In this document: piece by piece, positions 23,848-32,933 of the stretch
Numbering within the stretch: position 1 is the first letter of the stretch
Layout of the letters: every line of letters begins with the position of its first letter
NCBI GenBank assembly: GCA_005888755.1
Contig: VBBQ01000032.1
Location: 1-40,340 of the forward strand
Source: Candidatus Bathyarchaeota archaeon
GTDB taxonomy: Archaea > Thermoproteota > Bathyarchaeia > 40CM-2-53-6
Length of the DNA stretch: 40,340 nt
Direction of reading: 5' to 3'
Position numbers and translations under genes: made by a program
The notes under the pieces: generated by a model
What the model was told of the DNA's origin: nothing
What the model saw: the letters and a program-made list of their open reading frames with translations, nothing else
The model's database searches: none

Positions 23848-23857
23848 GTATAAAAAT
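23848..23857 (-). promoter_or_regulatory. TATA box of the KaiC-like gene
   Basis: On the minus strand tttttatac lies about 22-27 bases before TTG 23830, the spacing for a leaderless transcript. This supports TTG as the true start. Confidence 0.6.
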
Positions 23858-23875
23858 AGTATTTCGAGATTAGCC

Positions 23876-24751
23876 CTAGACTTCTCGGAATTTTCCAGGT
23901 GGATTTTCGAGCCATATCTTCGAGGAAACGACTCTAGAACTCACCTTCTCGGTTAGCACTATGCGTGCTATGTGTCGATTTGCAGGGTCAGCTGCGAGGT
24001 TGCAGCCGAGCGCGAAGCACCAGCACACGCCGATCAGGAGGAGGAAGATGTAAGCCAGGGTACTGAAGATTGGCCGAGTAAGGGCAGTGTAGAGCAGCGA
24101 GAAGCCGCCCGATGCACCAATCACCGTAGATAGAAGCGTCGTATGAAAGGGGCCAACATCGATGCTCCGAAGCCTCAATCCTCCGAAGTATGGAAGGGAA
24201 AGAGCAACCAAGGGGAGCATTAGCGATGCGGTCATTGTGAGTGTCACAAAATCCTGCGTAATCAGGCTCACTATGTCGGTTGTCCGGGCTAGAGGCGAGA
24301 TCAACGGGATGTCCTTGTGATTTGCTTCGTAGGTTGCGAAAGGCACTACAACCGCGAGAATGAACCCGAAGTACATGACCTGTCTCCGAAGTTTCAGTTT
24401 CAAACCTCGAGAAGCTTGGACCGCCGAGAGTTCTGAGGTCTTGGAACCGATTACGTGAATTCCCTTCGTGATGAAGAGATAGAGCTTAATCGTCTTCGTT
24501 GATATGACACCCCCGAAGAAGTACATGTACGTGAACCCTATTGGGATGCCAATGAGAGGGATTACGAGAGTCAACGTCGCGCTCAACGCTAATGTGAGGA
24601 GTCCTACCTGCGCATTTCTTGGCAGTATTCTATTCGCTGACGCGAGGATGGGAAGAACTGTAGATGATCCGATGAAAAAGAGAACGAAAGTGGCAACAAA
24701 GCAGACGAGTAAGTTTCGTCGGTTGTGTGAGCTTCCAGTGCCGCTTGACAA
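23876..24751 (-). CDS. polytopic membrane protein of unknown function
   Basis: The 291-residue protein has six to seven hydrophobic helices: LVCFVATFVLFFIGSSTVL, then two closely spaced segments to YMYFFGG, then MYFGFILAVVVPF, a long one around LMLPLVALSLPYF, and STVIGASGGFSLLY and IFLLLIGVCWCFALGC. A charged cytoplasmic loop (RGLKLKLRRQ) lies between the third and fourth. The start is TTG 24751. There are no catalytic motifs I can name. It lies upstream of the KaiC-like gene on the same strand, so a link with the neighbouring ATPase pair is possible but unproven. Confidence 0.75.
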   Translation of the reverse strand: MSSGTGSSHNRRNLLVCFVATFVLFFIGSSTVLPILASANRILPRNAQVGLLTLALSATLTLVIPLIGIPIGFTYMYFFGGVISTKTIKLYLFITKGIHVIGSKTSELSAVQASRGLKLKLRRQVMYFGFILAVVVPFATYEANHKDIPLISPLARTTDIVSLITQDFVTLTMTASLMLPLVALSLPYFGGLRLRSIDVGPFHTTLLSTVIGASGGFSLLYTALTRPIFSTLAYIFLLLIGVCWCFALGCNLAADPANRHIARIVLTEKVSSRVVSSKIWLENPPGKFREV

Positions 24752-24840
24752 TGTTGCCCGAGTTGAGAATCCGGTTATTGGACAATATTTAGGAAGGCTG
24801 GTTCTCTAGTCCCATCTGGCTAGTTAATGGAGAGATTCCC

Positions 24841-25617
24841 TTGCCTGAAGAAATGGATCTCATTCTGAAGATCGTTAGGACGTATCGTCCGACCGGCCGT
24901 GTGTCGATCCGACGGATAGGCAGCTTCGTCAATGATGTATTCCTCGTTAAAGTGGACAACGAGAAACTTGTGGCCAAAAGGTACACGAACTGGGTGTCTC
25001 TCAAATGGGTGACGTTGAGTCTCTTCGGCCTAGGTTCGGTTCACTTCTCGATATCCGGGAAGAGACGGATGGAGGCCGAGTATGCTTTCAACGACCTATT
25101 GTCACATCGCGGTATACCAGTGCCCTCCATTCTGGGAGCTGACCAGAAATCCAGAACAATACTGTTCTCATTCGTTTCAGGCGACCAATTATCGAGTCTA
25201 CTTCCCAGATTGGTGGGGGTTGCTCAAATGGGACAGAGGGAGCGCGAGGCAGCTTACCAAGCTGGAAAACTGATGGCGGGCGCGCACCAGCTAGAAGCTG
25301 CGCTAGGCGATACGAAGCCGGAGAACTTTCTCGTAGAGAAGAAGGGCGAGGTGACACTCGTTGATCTCGAACAAGCCCGCCATCGAGGGGATTATGCTTG
25401 GGACCTGGCAGAGTTCCTATTCTATTCAGGTCATTACTGGTTCTCGTTCAACAAGACCCTGGAGGCATACGTTGATTCCTTCATCAAAGGCTACAAGGAG
25501 CAAGGAAGCCCGAGCACGGTTAGAGCTGCTGCCTCTCCCCGATACGTTAGAGTCTTCTCCGTATGGACTCCCCCGAATATCCTGCATAACATGAGAAAGA
25601 AACTCACCGAGATCTAA
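24841..25617 (+). CDS. protein kinase-like (APH/RIO/KdkA-type) protein
   Basis: This is a 258-residue protein of the kinase-like superfamily. It has an N-lobe lysine candidate in KLVAKRY and a Glu candidate in RRMEAEYAFNDLL. The catalytic loop reads GDTKPENFLV, in which the usual His is Gly but Asp, Lys and Asn remain. The metal-binding DFG is DLE (TLVDLEQARH), as in RIO or LPS-kinase-like enzymes. WDLAEFLFYSG follows as in aminoglycoside-phosphotransferase-type folds. It could phosphorylate a small molecule, a lipid or a protein; nothing in the sequence decides. The start is TTG 24841. Repeat copy B begins about 30 bases after the stop. Confidence 0.8.
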   Translation: MPEEMDLILKIVRTYRPTGRVSIRRIGSFVNDVFLVKVDNEKLVAKRYTNWVSLKWVTLSLFGLGSVHFSISGKRRMEAEYAFNDLLSHRGIPVPSILGADQKSRTILFSFVSGDQLSSLLPRLVGVAQMGQREREAAYQAGKLMAGAHQLEAALGDTKPENFLVEKKGEVTLVDLEQARHRGDYAWDLAEFLFYSGHYWFSFNKTLEAYVDSFIKGYKEQGSPSTVRAAASPRYVRVFSVWTPPNILHNMRKKLTEI

Positions 25618-25644
25618 TGGGCACCGTGATTTCGTAGCCCGCAA

Positions 25645-25845
25645 TATCGCCCATTATCAGCCCTGATTCGTGATTTGAACAGTCACGTCTAGTACATGCG
25701 CTATTTCGTGCTGTAAACCGGGATAATTCCCGATCGACATAAGCCCGGATTGTGCTTTAATCGCTGTGTTTCGCCCATTCTCACTGCCAAACGGGAAATG
25801 GTCCAGGGAAAATAGGGGGTCTTAGCGACCGACCCTCGCGCCGCA
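25645..25845 (+). repeat. dispersed non-coding repeat, copy B
   Basis: The left block is ATCGCCCATTATCAGCCCTG (25646-25665). After a 73-base spacer the right block AAGCCCGGATTGTGCTTTAA (25741) leads into TTCGCCCATTCTCACTGCC. The tail GAAATGGTCCAGGGAAAATA, then TTAGCGACCGACCCTCG, is shared with copy C. It fills the 285-base gap between the kinase-like gene and the convergent thermosome gene. No ORF is supported. Confidence 0.75.
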
Positions 25846-25902
25846 TTAGTGCTTACGCGGGGATGTTCGGATCGGAAATCGAACGGGGACAGAAGGGTCG
25901 TT

Positions 25903-27552
25903 CTAGAACTCTTCATCGCCGCCGGGCGGTTTGAAGTCCTTTCCGCCGCCGGCACCCTTGTCGACTCCTTTGGACGCGATGACGTCATCGATTCTTAGAA
26001 TCATCGACGCGGCTTCGGAGGCTGATTTGATCACTTGTTGCTTAACCCGTAGTGGTTCGAGAACGTTCAGCTTTCGCATATCCTTCACATCGCCCGTGAA
26101 CACATCGATTCCGAACCATGGACTTCCTGCACGTTCATGCTTTGAGCGTAGCGCTACGAGAACATCGATGGGGTCGAATCCAGCATTCTCAGCCAGGGTC
26201 GTTGGCACGGCTTCGAGTGATTCCGCGAATGCTTCGATCGCCAGCTGTTCTCTCCCGCCCACCTTCACGGCGTATTCCCGGAGTCTCTTGGCGAGTTCCG
26301 CCTCAGGCGCGCCGCCTCCGGCAACAATCTTGCCATCTTCTAATGCGTTTCTTACGACGCACAGCGCGTCATGCAGGGACCTGTCAGCTTCGTCGACAAC
26401 ATGTTCCGTTCCACCGCGAATGACTATCGTTACGGCCTTCGGGTTTTTGGCGTCTCGAACGTAGATGAGCTTGTCATCGCCTATCTTTACCTCCTCTATC
26501 GACTTTGCCTCGCCCAACGCGTCTTTCGCGAGGTCCTTGACGCTAGCAACGACTCTGGCGCCGGTTGCCTTCGACAGCTTCTCAAGATCACCGCTGCTTA
26601 CGTTCTTGACGGCGCCAATTCCTTTCTTGGCCAGATAGTGTAGCGCAACGTCGTCTATCCCTTTCTCGCTGAACACGATATTCGCACCAGTCTTCTCGAT
26701 CTGAGAGACCATGTCGACCAACATCTTCTCTTCCTCCTCGATGAACAGGTGCATCTGGTCAGGATTGTTGATGTTGATCTTCGCGTCGAACTCTGTCTTC
26801 TCTACCTCGATCTTGGCGTTGAGGAGAGCGATCCTTGCGCCTGTTATCGTCTTCGGCATTTGAGCGTGGGCAAGCTCCTTGTCAATGACAATGCCCTTGA
26901 CGAGTTCTGTCTCTTCCAAACTCTTCCCGTGTTTTTTCAAGATCTTTATCAGATCAATATCTGCCTTGATCTCACCGTTAACCTTCTCAGCAATCTGCTT
27001 GACAGCCTTCACCGAGATATCTGCAAAGTGCTCCTTCGCGACAGCGATGCCCTTGCTATACATCGACGTTGTCGCAACCTGTCGCAGAATCACATCATCC
27101 TTCTCGGATATAGGAATCGATAACTTGTCAAGGATCTCAATCGCCTTCTCCGCAGCCATCTTGTAACCATCAACAATCACAGTCGGATGGACATCCTTGT
27201 CCAACAGCTTCTCAGCCTTCTCAAGGAGTTCACCAGACAACAATACAGCAGTTGTAGTACCGTCGCCAACCTCGTTATCCTGGGTCTTGGACACTTCAAC
27301 AAGCATTTTCGCGGCTGGATGCTGAACGTCAAGCTCTTTCATTATAGTGGCGCCATCGTTCGTAATCGTCACGTCGCCGATACTGCTTACTAGCATCTTG
27401 TCCATTCCTCGAGGACCGAGGGTGGAGCGCACCGTTTCCGCTACGACCTTCGCAGCAGTAATGTTATTCCTCTGAGCTTCCTTACCAGTTGATCGTCCAG
27501 TACCTTCCTTTAGGATAAGTACAGGCACTCCTTGGGTTCCTTGAGCAGACAT
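25903..27552 (-). CDS. thermosome subunit (group II chaperonin)
   Basis: This is an ATP-dependent protein-folding ring subunit, 549 residues from ATG 27552 ([17 protein letters not shown]), the usual archaeal length. Visible blocks are [42 protein letters not shown] (the ATPase Asp), the helical-protrusion region, and [15 protein letters not shown]. The tail ends [15 protein letters not shown] instead of a pure GGM repeat. The frame continues upstream to 27663 but that part is unlikely to be translated. A TATA-like cttaagaaat at about 27600-27610 on this strand fits a short leader. Confidence 0.97.
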   Translation of the reverse strand: MSAQGTQGVPVLILKEGTGRSTGKEAQRNNITAAKVVAETVRSTLGPRGMDKMLVSSIGDVTITNDGATIMKELDVQHPAAKMLVEVSKTQDNEVGDGTTTAVLLSGELLEKAEKLLDKDVHPTVIVDGYKMAAEKAIEILDKLSIPISEKDDVILRQVATTSMYSKGIAVAKEHFADISVKAVKQIAEKVNGEIKADIDLIKILKKHGKSLEETELVKGIVIDKELAHAQMPKTITGARIALLNAKIEVEKTEFDAKININNPDQMHLFIEEEEKMLVDMVSQIEKTGANIVFSEKGIDDVALHYLAKKGIGAVKNVSSGDLEKLSKATGARVVASVKDLAKDALGEAKSIEEVKIGDDKLIYVRDAKNPKAVTIVIRGGTEHVVDEADRSLHDALCVVRNALEDGKIVAGGGAPEAELAKRLREYAVKVGGREQLAIEAFAESLEAVPTTLAENAGFDPIDVLVALRSKHERAGSPWFGIDVFTGDVKDMRKLNVLEPLRVKQQVIKSASEAASMILRIDDVIASKGVDKGAGGGKDFKPPGGDEEF

Positions 27553-27804
27553 TCTTTCATACCTTACTGAATTGGAATTCGAAAGCAAAGGAGAGCGGGA
27601 TTTCTTAAGGTTTACCCGCTTTGTGATCGAAGCCGAGGATTGTCCGACTCGGAATCGATACATAGGCTATCGGAAAGGAGCTCATTGTTCCAAAGTTTGC
27701 TGCGAAAGAGAGCCCTTTCCAGGGCAGTGCCTATTCTCTAGGACTTGAAAGGTTCAAGACGAGTACCACTTTCTTCTTTCAAGGGGCCAGCTTGAAGCTA
27801 CCTT

Positions 27805-28236
27805 ATGGCTTCATCGCAGAACCCGATGGCGTACTTGCTCGAAAACGGCCTTCGGAGAGTCGAAAGCGAGAGGCCTGAGCTCGTGAATGACTCAAGGTAT
27901 CAGGAGCTGAAGGAGCAACTGCTCCGAGATGCCGAGGGCCATTTCCGGGAGATACAAGCTACGTATGCGACCATTTTGAAGACGCAGTGTCATTGCGGGG
28001 GCCAATTGGAGCCGGTGGACCATGACTTCGGTAAGTCAGGAGGAACCATCTACGATAGCGTCATAGCCAAGTGCAAGTCCTGCGGCGAGGCGCAGGCTTT
28101 TCAGTTTCCCAAGGAAGGATTCATCTCAGAGGCTCGGTCTGCCATGGAGCTGAGAGACTATCTTCAAGCTACATACGCGATCGACTATGCAGGCGCAGTC
28201 AGAAGCGATCTTCAGAGTCGCGCAGTAAGGCACTAG
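27805..28236 (+). CDS. hypothetical protein with a Cys-pair zinc motif
   Basis: The 143-residue ATG-start protein has a helical N-terminal half (PELVNDSRYQELKEQLLRD) and a central ribbon formed by CHCGGQLEPVD and CKSCGEAQAF, which together supply four or five Cys for one zinc. A helical C-terminus follows (AMELRDYLQATYAIDYAGA). I do not recognise a family. It converges with the next conserved gene, with 14 bases between stops. Confidence 0.65.
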   Translation: MASSQNPMAYLLENGLRRVESERPELVNDSRYQELKEQLLRDAEGHFREIQATYATILKTQCHCGGQLEPVDHDFGKSGGTIYDSVIAKCKSCGEAQAFQFPKEGFISEARSAMELRDYLQATYAIDYAGAVRSDLQSRAVRH

Positions 28237-28250
28237 GGCCCTTAGCATAT

Positions 28251-28814
28251 CTACGTGCCAACGGTTTTCTCGTACATTTTCCGGAAGGTCCATCGGACAG
28301 CGTTCTTTATCTCGCTAAGACGAGTCTCGTCTCCATAATTTTTGACGCGCAACTGTTTCAGAAGATTGCCCTGCTGATCAAGGTCAAAAGACAATACTCG
28401 ATCGGGGGGTAATCCGCCCTTTCGGACGGCTTCCTCGTCTTTCTTCTGCATCGGCTCAAGCACCTTTCCCAAGAGGAACGGCCGGAACGGTGGAGTGTTG
28501 GTGTCGAATTTCATTCCTTCACCTGGCACGACGCGGAGGTTCGGGCCGTCAACGTGCATGTCCGCTAAAACCACTCCGCTGATCGTTCTGATGCTCTGCG
28601 GAGGAACCTCCTGTTTCTTCGTGTCCTCCGCGAGAGTTTTCGGAACCTCAACTCTTCGATAGCTTCGTTCAGTGAGTAGGAGATCAATTACTTCGAGGAA
28701 TGATCTCAGGGTTCTGATCTCTTCCTCATCTTCTAGAACTTTCTTCTCGAGGTAAGCCTTCAGCTCGGCAAGCTTCTTTGTCGACCGTTCTCTCAGCTCT
28801 GACATAATCGTCAC
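28251..28814 (-). CDS. conserved archaeal protein of unknown function
   Basis: The 187-residue protein has an N-terminal coiled coil (LAELKAYLEKKVLEDEEEIR) followed by a domain with VVLADMHVDGPNLRVVPG, NTPPFRPFLLGKVLEPM and KNYGDETRLSEIKNAVRWTF. I believe a similar protein is conserved in Nitrososphaeria, from memory of the TPPF..FLL..IL and NYRD..RLNEI patterns, but it has no established function. The start is GTG 28814 (leaderless by TATA spacing) or ATG 28805. It diverges from asnS through a very short shared promoter. Confidence 0.7.
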   Translation of the reverse strand: MTIMSELRERSTKKLAELKAYLEKKVLEDEEEIRTLRSFLEVIDLLLTERSYRRVEVPKTLAEDTKKQEVPPQSIRTISGVVLADMHVDGPNLRVVPGEGMKFDTNTPPFRPFLLGKVLEPMQKKDEEAVRKGGLPPDRVLSFDLDQQGNLLKQLRVKNYGDETRLSEIKNAVRWTFRKMYEKTVGT

Positions 28815-28834
28815 ATGGTTGGTCGTATTGGGAT

Positions 28835-28844
28835 TCTTAAATAA
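28835..28844. promoter_or_regulatory. AT-rich box shared by divergent genes
   Basis: cttaaataat is the only AT-rich element in the 72 bases between the conserved gene (minus) and asnS (plus). Read left it is about 25 bases from GTG 28814; read right it is about 45 bases from ATG 28887. One TATA-like element may therefore serve both directions. Confidence 0.4.
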
Positions 28845-28886
28845 TCCGAGGGGCAGTCAAGCGTTGAGTTTTGCGGGGGTATAGGA

Positions 28887-30191
28887 ATGAAGCAAATCGC
28901 CACGGTAAGAGAGGTTCTGCGGGGAACCCTCGACTCACAGCAGGTTCACGTCCGTGGATGGTTACAGAACAAGCGCACTGGCGGTGGAATAATTTTCCTC
29001 CTGTTGCGCGATGGCTCAGGGGTCGTTCAATGTACATTGCGAAAGGGGAAGGTTGATGAGAAGATTTTCGAAGAGTTCCAGTCCGCTCGGATAGAATCGA
29101 GCGTTGAGCTGAAGGGCGAAGTCAGGCCTGATCCCCGAGCGCCTAGTGGGAGAGAGATTCAGGTGGTTGACGGGCTCGTCGTGCATCCTGCTCTTGAAGA
29201 GTTTCCAATCGCGAAGCAGTTCCATGGTCCCGAGTTCCTCTTGGACAACAGGCACCTATTCGTCCGGAGCGACAAGATGCGCTCGATCCTCAGAGTTCGC
29301 GGGGTCGTTCTCTCAGCAGTCCGGGAATGGTTTGACAAGCACAGTTTCACAGAGGTTCAGGTTCCAACTCTCACTTCTGCCGCTGTGGAAGGCGGCGCGA
29401 CCCTGTTCGAGGTGAAATATTTCGATCAAAAAGCGTACTTGACACAGAGCTGGCAGTTGTATGCTGAGGCTTTGATCGCGAGCATAGGCAGCATCTACAC
29501 TGTTGCTCCATCCTTCAGAGCGGAGAAATCTCGGACCAGGAGGCACTTGACAGAGTACTGGCACGTTGAGGCTGAGGCGCCCTGGTGTGACCTGAATTGT
29601 ATAATCGAAGTAGAGGAGCGATTGTTGAGCCACATCGTGGCCGAGCTCGTGGAAAAGTGCAAGACCGAACTAGCACTCTTCGAGAGGAACCCAGAGGAAT
29701 TGGAAAAAGTGAAACCGCCTTTTGAGAGAGTAACATACGACCAGGCGTTCAAGATGATCGGAGAAGAAAAATCGGGAATAAAATGGGGCGACGATCTCGG
29801 ATACGAGCAGGAGAAAATCTTGACCGCGAAGTTTGATCGGCCTTTCTTCGTCACTCATTATCCCAAAAAAGCGAAGGCGTTCTATCACATGCCTGATCCC
29901 TCTAATCCAGAGGTGACCTTGTCTGTAGACTGTTTGGCTCCTGAAGGCTACGGGGAGATTACAGGTGGTGGACAGAGAATTGAGGAGTATGATGCATTGC
30001 TGGCGAGGATCCGCGAAGAAGGACTAGACCCGAAAAGCTACGAATGGTACTTGGACCTGCGGAAGTTCGGCAGCGTTACCCATTCAGGTTTTGGACTTGG
30101 TCTGGAACGGGTTGTCTCTTGGGTCTGCAAACTCGACCACATACGAGACGCAATAGCGTTTCCTCGGCTTATCAACCGAATCTACCCATAA
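28887..30191 (+). CDS. asnS: asparaginyl-tRNA synthetase
   Basis: This class II synthetase charges tRNA-Asn, the tRNA encoded at 97-241. The 434-residue length is typical of archaeal AsnRS. The N-terminal OB-fold (VHVRGWLQNKRTGGGIIFLL) binds the anticodon. The catalytic core shows motif 2 FRAEKSRTRRHLTEYWHVEAE and motif 3 GFGLGLERVVSWV. HLTEYWHVEAE and the GEITGGGQRIEEYD block point to AsnRS rather than AspRS or the AsnRS-like asparagine synthetase, although the Asx branch is hard to split by eye. Start is ATG 28887. Confidence 0.93.
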   Translation: MKQIATVREVLRGTLDSQQVHVRGWLQNKRTGGGIIFLLLRDGSGVVQCTLRKGKVDEKIFEEFQSARIESSVELKGEVRPDPRAPSGREIQVVDGLVVHPALEEFPIAKQFHGPEFLLDNRHLFVRSDKMRSILRVRGVVLSAVREWFDKHSFTEVQVPTLTSAAVEGGATLFEVKYFDQKAYLTQSWQLYAEALIASIGSIYTVAPSFRAEKSRTRRHLTEYWHVEAEAPWCDLNCIIEVEERLLSHIVAELVEKCKTELALFERNPEELEKVKPPFERVTYDQAFKMIGEEKSGIKWGDDLGYEQEKILTAKFDRPFFVTHYPKKAKAFYHMPDPSNPEVTLSVDCLAPEGYGEITGGGQRIEEYDALLARIREEGLDPKSYEWYLDLRKFGSVTHSGFGLGLERVVSWVCKLDHIRDAIAFPRLINRIYP

Positions 30192-30337
30192 AGACAAGAG
30201 CGTCTCGCCCGAGTCGCGTGTCTCACCACAGCCTACGACCTGCAAGGGCTCAAATCGTCCATAGATGAAGGTCCGCCGAAATGCTATCCTGTCGTGACCT
30301 GATTACTTTCGAAGGGGTCCGAGGTAAGAACTCATGC

Positions 30338-30548
30338 GACCCCCGAGGGTCAGTCGCTAATATCCCCTATTTCCAGAAACCATTTCCTGTCTGATAGTGA
30401 TATTGGGCGAGACAGGTTATTCAGGGCACGGTCTGGGCTTCGGTGAGATAGCGAAACTAGGGGGTCTACCGCCCTTTTGGGAACGTTTTGCCGAGTAGCA
30501 TCGGGGCGACCTCCCAGATTCGGGATCAGGGCTGATTATGGGCGATTC
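30338..30548 (-). repeat. dispersed non-coding repeat, copy C
   Basis: It is inverted relative to copies A and B. On the minus strand it reads ATCGCCCATAATCAGCCCTG, an 83-base spacer, AAGCCCAGACCGTGCCCTGA with TCTCGCCCAATATCACTATC, then GGAAATGGTTTCTGGAAATA and TTAGCGACTGACCCTCG, ending in a short GACCC/GGGTC hairpin. The left block overlaps the last codons and TAA stop of the hydroxyacid dehydrogenase gene. It occupies most of the 344-base gap after asnS; the remainder (30192-30337) shows nothing I can name. Confidence 0.75.
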
Positions 30549-31528
30549 TTGGATCCAGTGCTGTCGAGGAGGTGCGGTCTTGCTATTTGGGCAGCTGTTT
30601 TCGGTGCTTCGGAGACTATCTTCTGCGCAAGTTCCACGCTCTCTCGGCGCTGTGCTTGAAGCGTCTGAGCACCTATGTGGCAGGTTGCCACAGTAACCCC
30701 GTTTGGGAACGATATCATGGCCTTTTCCCATTCGTCGACTGGAGGTTCAAGGTGGAAGACATCTAGCCCGGCACCGGCTAGCAGGCCTTGCCGAAGCAGT
30801 TCCAGAAGGCTGGGACCATCAACAATGTCCCCTCTCGAAGTGTTGATCAAGTAGGAACCTCGCCTCATCATCGCTAGCCGTTTACCATCTAGAAGATGGT
30901 GAGTCTGAGGAGTGTACGGAACGTGAATCGTGACAATCTCGGACTTTTGCAGGAGTTCTTCGATGGATTCTGTGAAGTCGTAGCTGAGTCCCGGAACGCC
31001 GCGGGGTTTGACGACATCGTAGCCAAGGACCTCCGCCTGGAAGCCCACTGAAAGAATCCTTGACACCTCATTTCCTATGCGGCCCGCGCGTCCGATGACC
31101 CCGACTTTTTTCCCTTGCAGTTCCTCTCCCATCAGCTGGTTCTTGATCCAGCGACCGGCCTTCATCTCTCGATCTGCTAGGGGAATCCTTCTCAGCAACG
31201 ACAAGATCAAACCAACTGTTAGCTCGGCAACGCTGGTCGAGGGTGCGGCTGGAGTGTTCCATACCTGTATTCTCGCGGCCTTCGCTGCCTCGACATCTAT
31301 GTTGTCGAGTCCTACTCCGGCTCTTCCGATGATCTTGAGATTTCTTGCTGCCTTGATCGTATTGGCATCGAGCTTTGTTCGGCCGCGAACAATTGCGATC
31401 TCGTAATTCGGGATAACTTCTACCACTCTCGCCTTGTCGATGCCCGCTTGATCGTCGACTTGGAATCCTGCTGCTCGGAGAATCGTCAAACCATCAACGT
31501 GAATAGGGTCGCAAACGAGAACTCGCAT
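30536..31528 (-). CDS. D-2-hydroxyacid dehydrogenase (3-phosphoglycerate dehydrogenase-like)
   Basis: This NAD-dependent enzyme of the D-isomer 2-hydroxyacid family has 330 residues and no ACT domain. Substrate-binding GRAGVGLDNIDVEAAK, the Rossmann stretch KVGVIGRAGRIGNEV, catalytic Arg in INTSRGDIVDG, Glu in DVFHLEPPV and His in TCHIGAQT are all present. SerA-type serine biosynthesis is the likeliest role; glyoxylate or hydroxypyruvate reduction is an alternative given the glyoxylate shunt in this genome. It starts four bases after the upstream FAD oxidoreductase gene, so the two form an operon. Its last residues (SKNRP) and stop come from repeat copy C. Confidence 0.9.
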   Translation of the reverse strand: MRVLVCDPIHVDGLTILRAAGFQVDDQAGIDKARVVEVIPNYEIAIVRGRTKLDANTIKAARNLKIIGRAGVGLDNIDVEAAKAARIQVWNTPAAPSTSVAELTVGLILSLLRRIPLADREMKAGRWIKNQLMGEELQGKKVGVIGRAGRIGNEVSRILSVGFQAEVLGYDVVKPRGVPGLSYDFTESIEELLQKSEIVTIHVPYTPQTHHLLDGKRLAMMRRGSYLINTSRGDIVDGPSLLELLRQGLLAGAGLDVFHLEPPVDEWEKAMISFPNGVTVATCHIGAQTLQAQRRESVELAQKIVSEAPKTAAQIARPHLLDSTGSKNRP

Positions 31529-31532
31529 GTCC

Positions 31533-32933
31533 CTAGTTCTCCACCGTCGTAAGTGGACGTGACTTTGCTTGGGAAGTTTGGAGCTTCCGCAATAAGGCCT
31601 GTGCCGCGATCGTCACTGGATCCCAGACTGGAGCTAGTGGCGGTGAGTAGCAAGTCTCTAGCTGTTCGAATTCCTCTACAGTCAACCCTAGGTGTCCGGC
31701 CATTGATGCGAAGTTGGCTCTCAGTGTGGCTCCTTCTTCGCCTACAAGCTGAGCTCCTAACAACCGGCCGTCTTTAGGGTCTGCCAGAAGCTTCACCGTG
31801 AGATCCTTGCCTCCAGGGTAGTATGGAAGCCTGGTGGACCCGGTCACCCTTACAGATGCTGGATGTATTCCCAATTTCTCCGAAAGTGCCGTCGTGGGTC
31901 CGAAGGAAGCTATCTCTAGACCAAACAATTTGACAGTCGTTACGCCGGTCGACCCGGGATACTTTGCGTTACCTCCCGCCGCATTGATCCCTGCGACCGA
32001 GGCTTGTCGGACCGCTGTTGTGGATAGCTGAAAGAAGACATGTCGACGGGTTATTAGATCGTAGGTTTCTATGCAGTCGCCCGCAGCATACACGTTCGGG
32101 GCAGAGGTCGCCATTCGCTGGTCGGTCTTGATTCCTCCGGATTCTCCGAGAATAATGCCTGCTTGCTTGGCCAACTCGGTGTTTGGCTTCACTCTCACTG
32201 CTACGATGACAGCATCGACGGGATGCTCTTTTCCGGATATGCGAACTCCCGAAACCCGACCGTTCACGCCTATTATTGCCTCTAGGGTCGATTGAAGATG
32301 GTACTCAACGCCGTGTTCCTCAGCGCGTGTTCTGACGATCGAAGCCATGTCGGGGTCGAGTACTACAGGGAGAATTTCTGGGACAATTTCTGCCTCGAGA
32401 ACAGCTATGCCTTGTTGAAGCAGTGCTTCGGCCATTTCAGAACCGGTAAGTCCTGCTCCCACGATTGCTACTCGCCTAGCGTTGTTCTCAGCGAGATGAT
32501 TTGTCAGCCTCTCAATGTCATTCATCGTCCGGACGGTGAATACTCCCTTGAGGTCGGATCCGGAGACTGGTACTGTGCTGGGCCGTGCCCCTGTCGTGAG
32601 AATTAGCGCATCGTACTCGATAGTCTCGGTTGAGTCGTCCTTAGTCCTGATCGCTTCTACGCTTCGCTTCTCCGTGTTGATGCTTGTGGCTTTCCAGCCG
32701 AGGCGGAGGTCTATCCGGTTCATCTGCTCATAGAAGGCTTCGTCATGTCCTATCAACGCTTCAAGGTTTGGCACGACATGACTGAAGGCATAGGGGAGGC
32801 CGCACCTGGAATATTCGGGCAATTCCTCATCGCCTAGAAGAACGATCTGTGCAGTTCTGTCAGTTTTCCGTGCGTGAAACGCGGCAGTTGTGCCAGAGAC
32901 TCCGCAACCGATGATCACAATACGCCGGGGCAT
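31533..32933 (-). CDS. FAD-dependent NAD(P)H oxidase / CoA-disulfide reductase-like protein
   Basis: This is a 466-residue class III pyridine nucleotide-disulfide oxidoreductase. FAD binding is by IVIIGCGVSGTTAAF at the N-terminus, the single redox cysteine is in YSRCGLPYA (about residue 43), NAD binding is by VAIVGAGLTGSEMAEAL, and the second FAD motif is APNVYAAGDCIET. The C-terminal dimerisation domain is present (KLLADPKDGRLLGAQLVGEEG). Family members reduce CoA disulfide, oxidise NADH with oxygen or reduce persulfides; the sequence does not choose among them. It is the first gene of the operon with the hydroxyacid dehydrogenase and diverges from the aldolase gene. Confidence 0.92.
   Translation of the reverse strand: MPRRIVIIGCGVSGTTAAFHARKTDRTAQIVLLGDEELPEYSRCGLPYAFSHVVPNLEALIGHDEAFYEQMNRIDLRLGWKATSINTEKRSVEAIRTKDDSTETIEYDALILTTGARPSTVPVSGSDLKGVFTVRTMNDIERLTNHLAENNARRVAIVGAGLTGSEMAEALLQQGIAVLEAEIVPEILPVVLDPDMASIVRTRAEEHGVEYHLQSTLEAIIGVNGRVSGVRISGKEHPVDAVIVAVRVKPNTELAKQAGIILGESGGIKTDQRMATSAPNVYAAGDCIETYDLITRRHVFFQLSTTAVRQASVAGINAAGGNAKYPGSTGVTTVKLFGLEIASFGPTTALSEKLGIHPASVRVTGSTRLPYYPGGKDLTVKLLADPKDGRLLGAQLVGEEGATLRANFASMAGHLGLTVEEFEQLETCYSPPLAPVWDPVTIAAQALLRKLQTSQAKSRPLTTVEN

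Noticed and set aside
27553-27663. Upstream extension of the thermosome frame
   Set aside because: It contains the probable promoter, and the conserved protein begins at [12 protein letters not shown].
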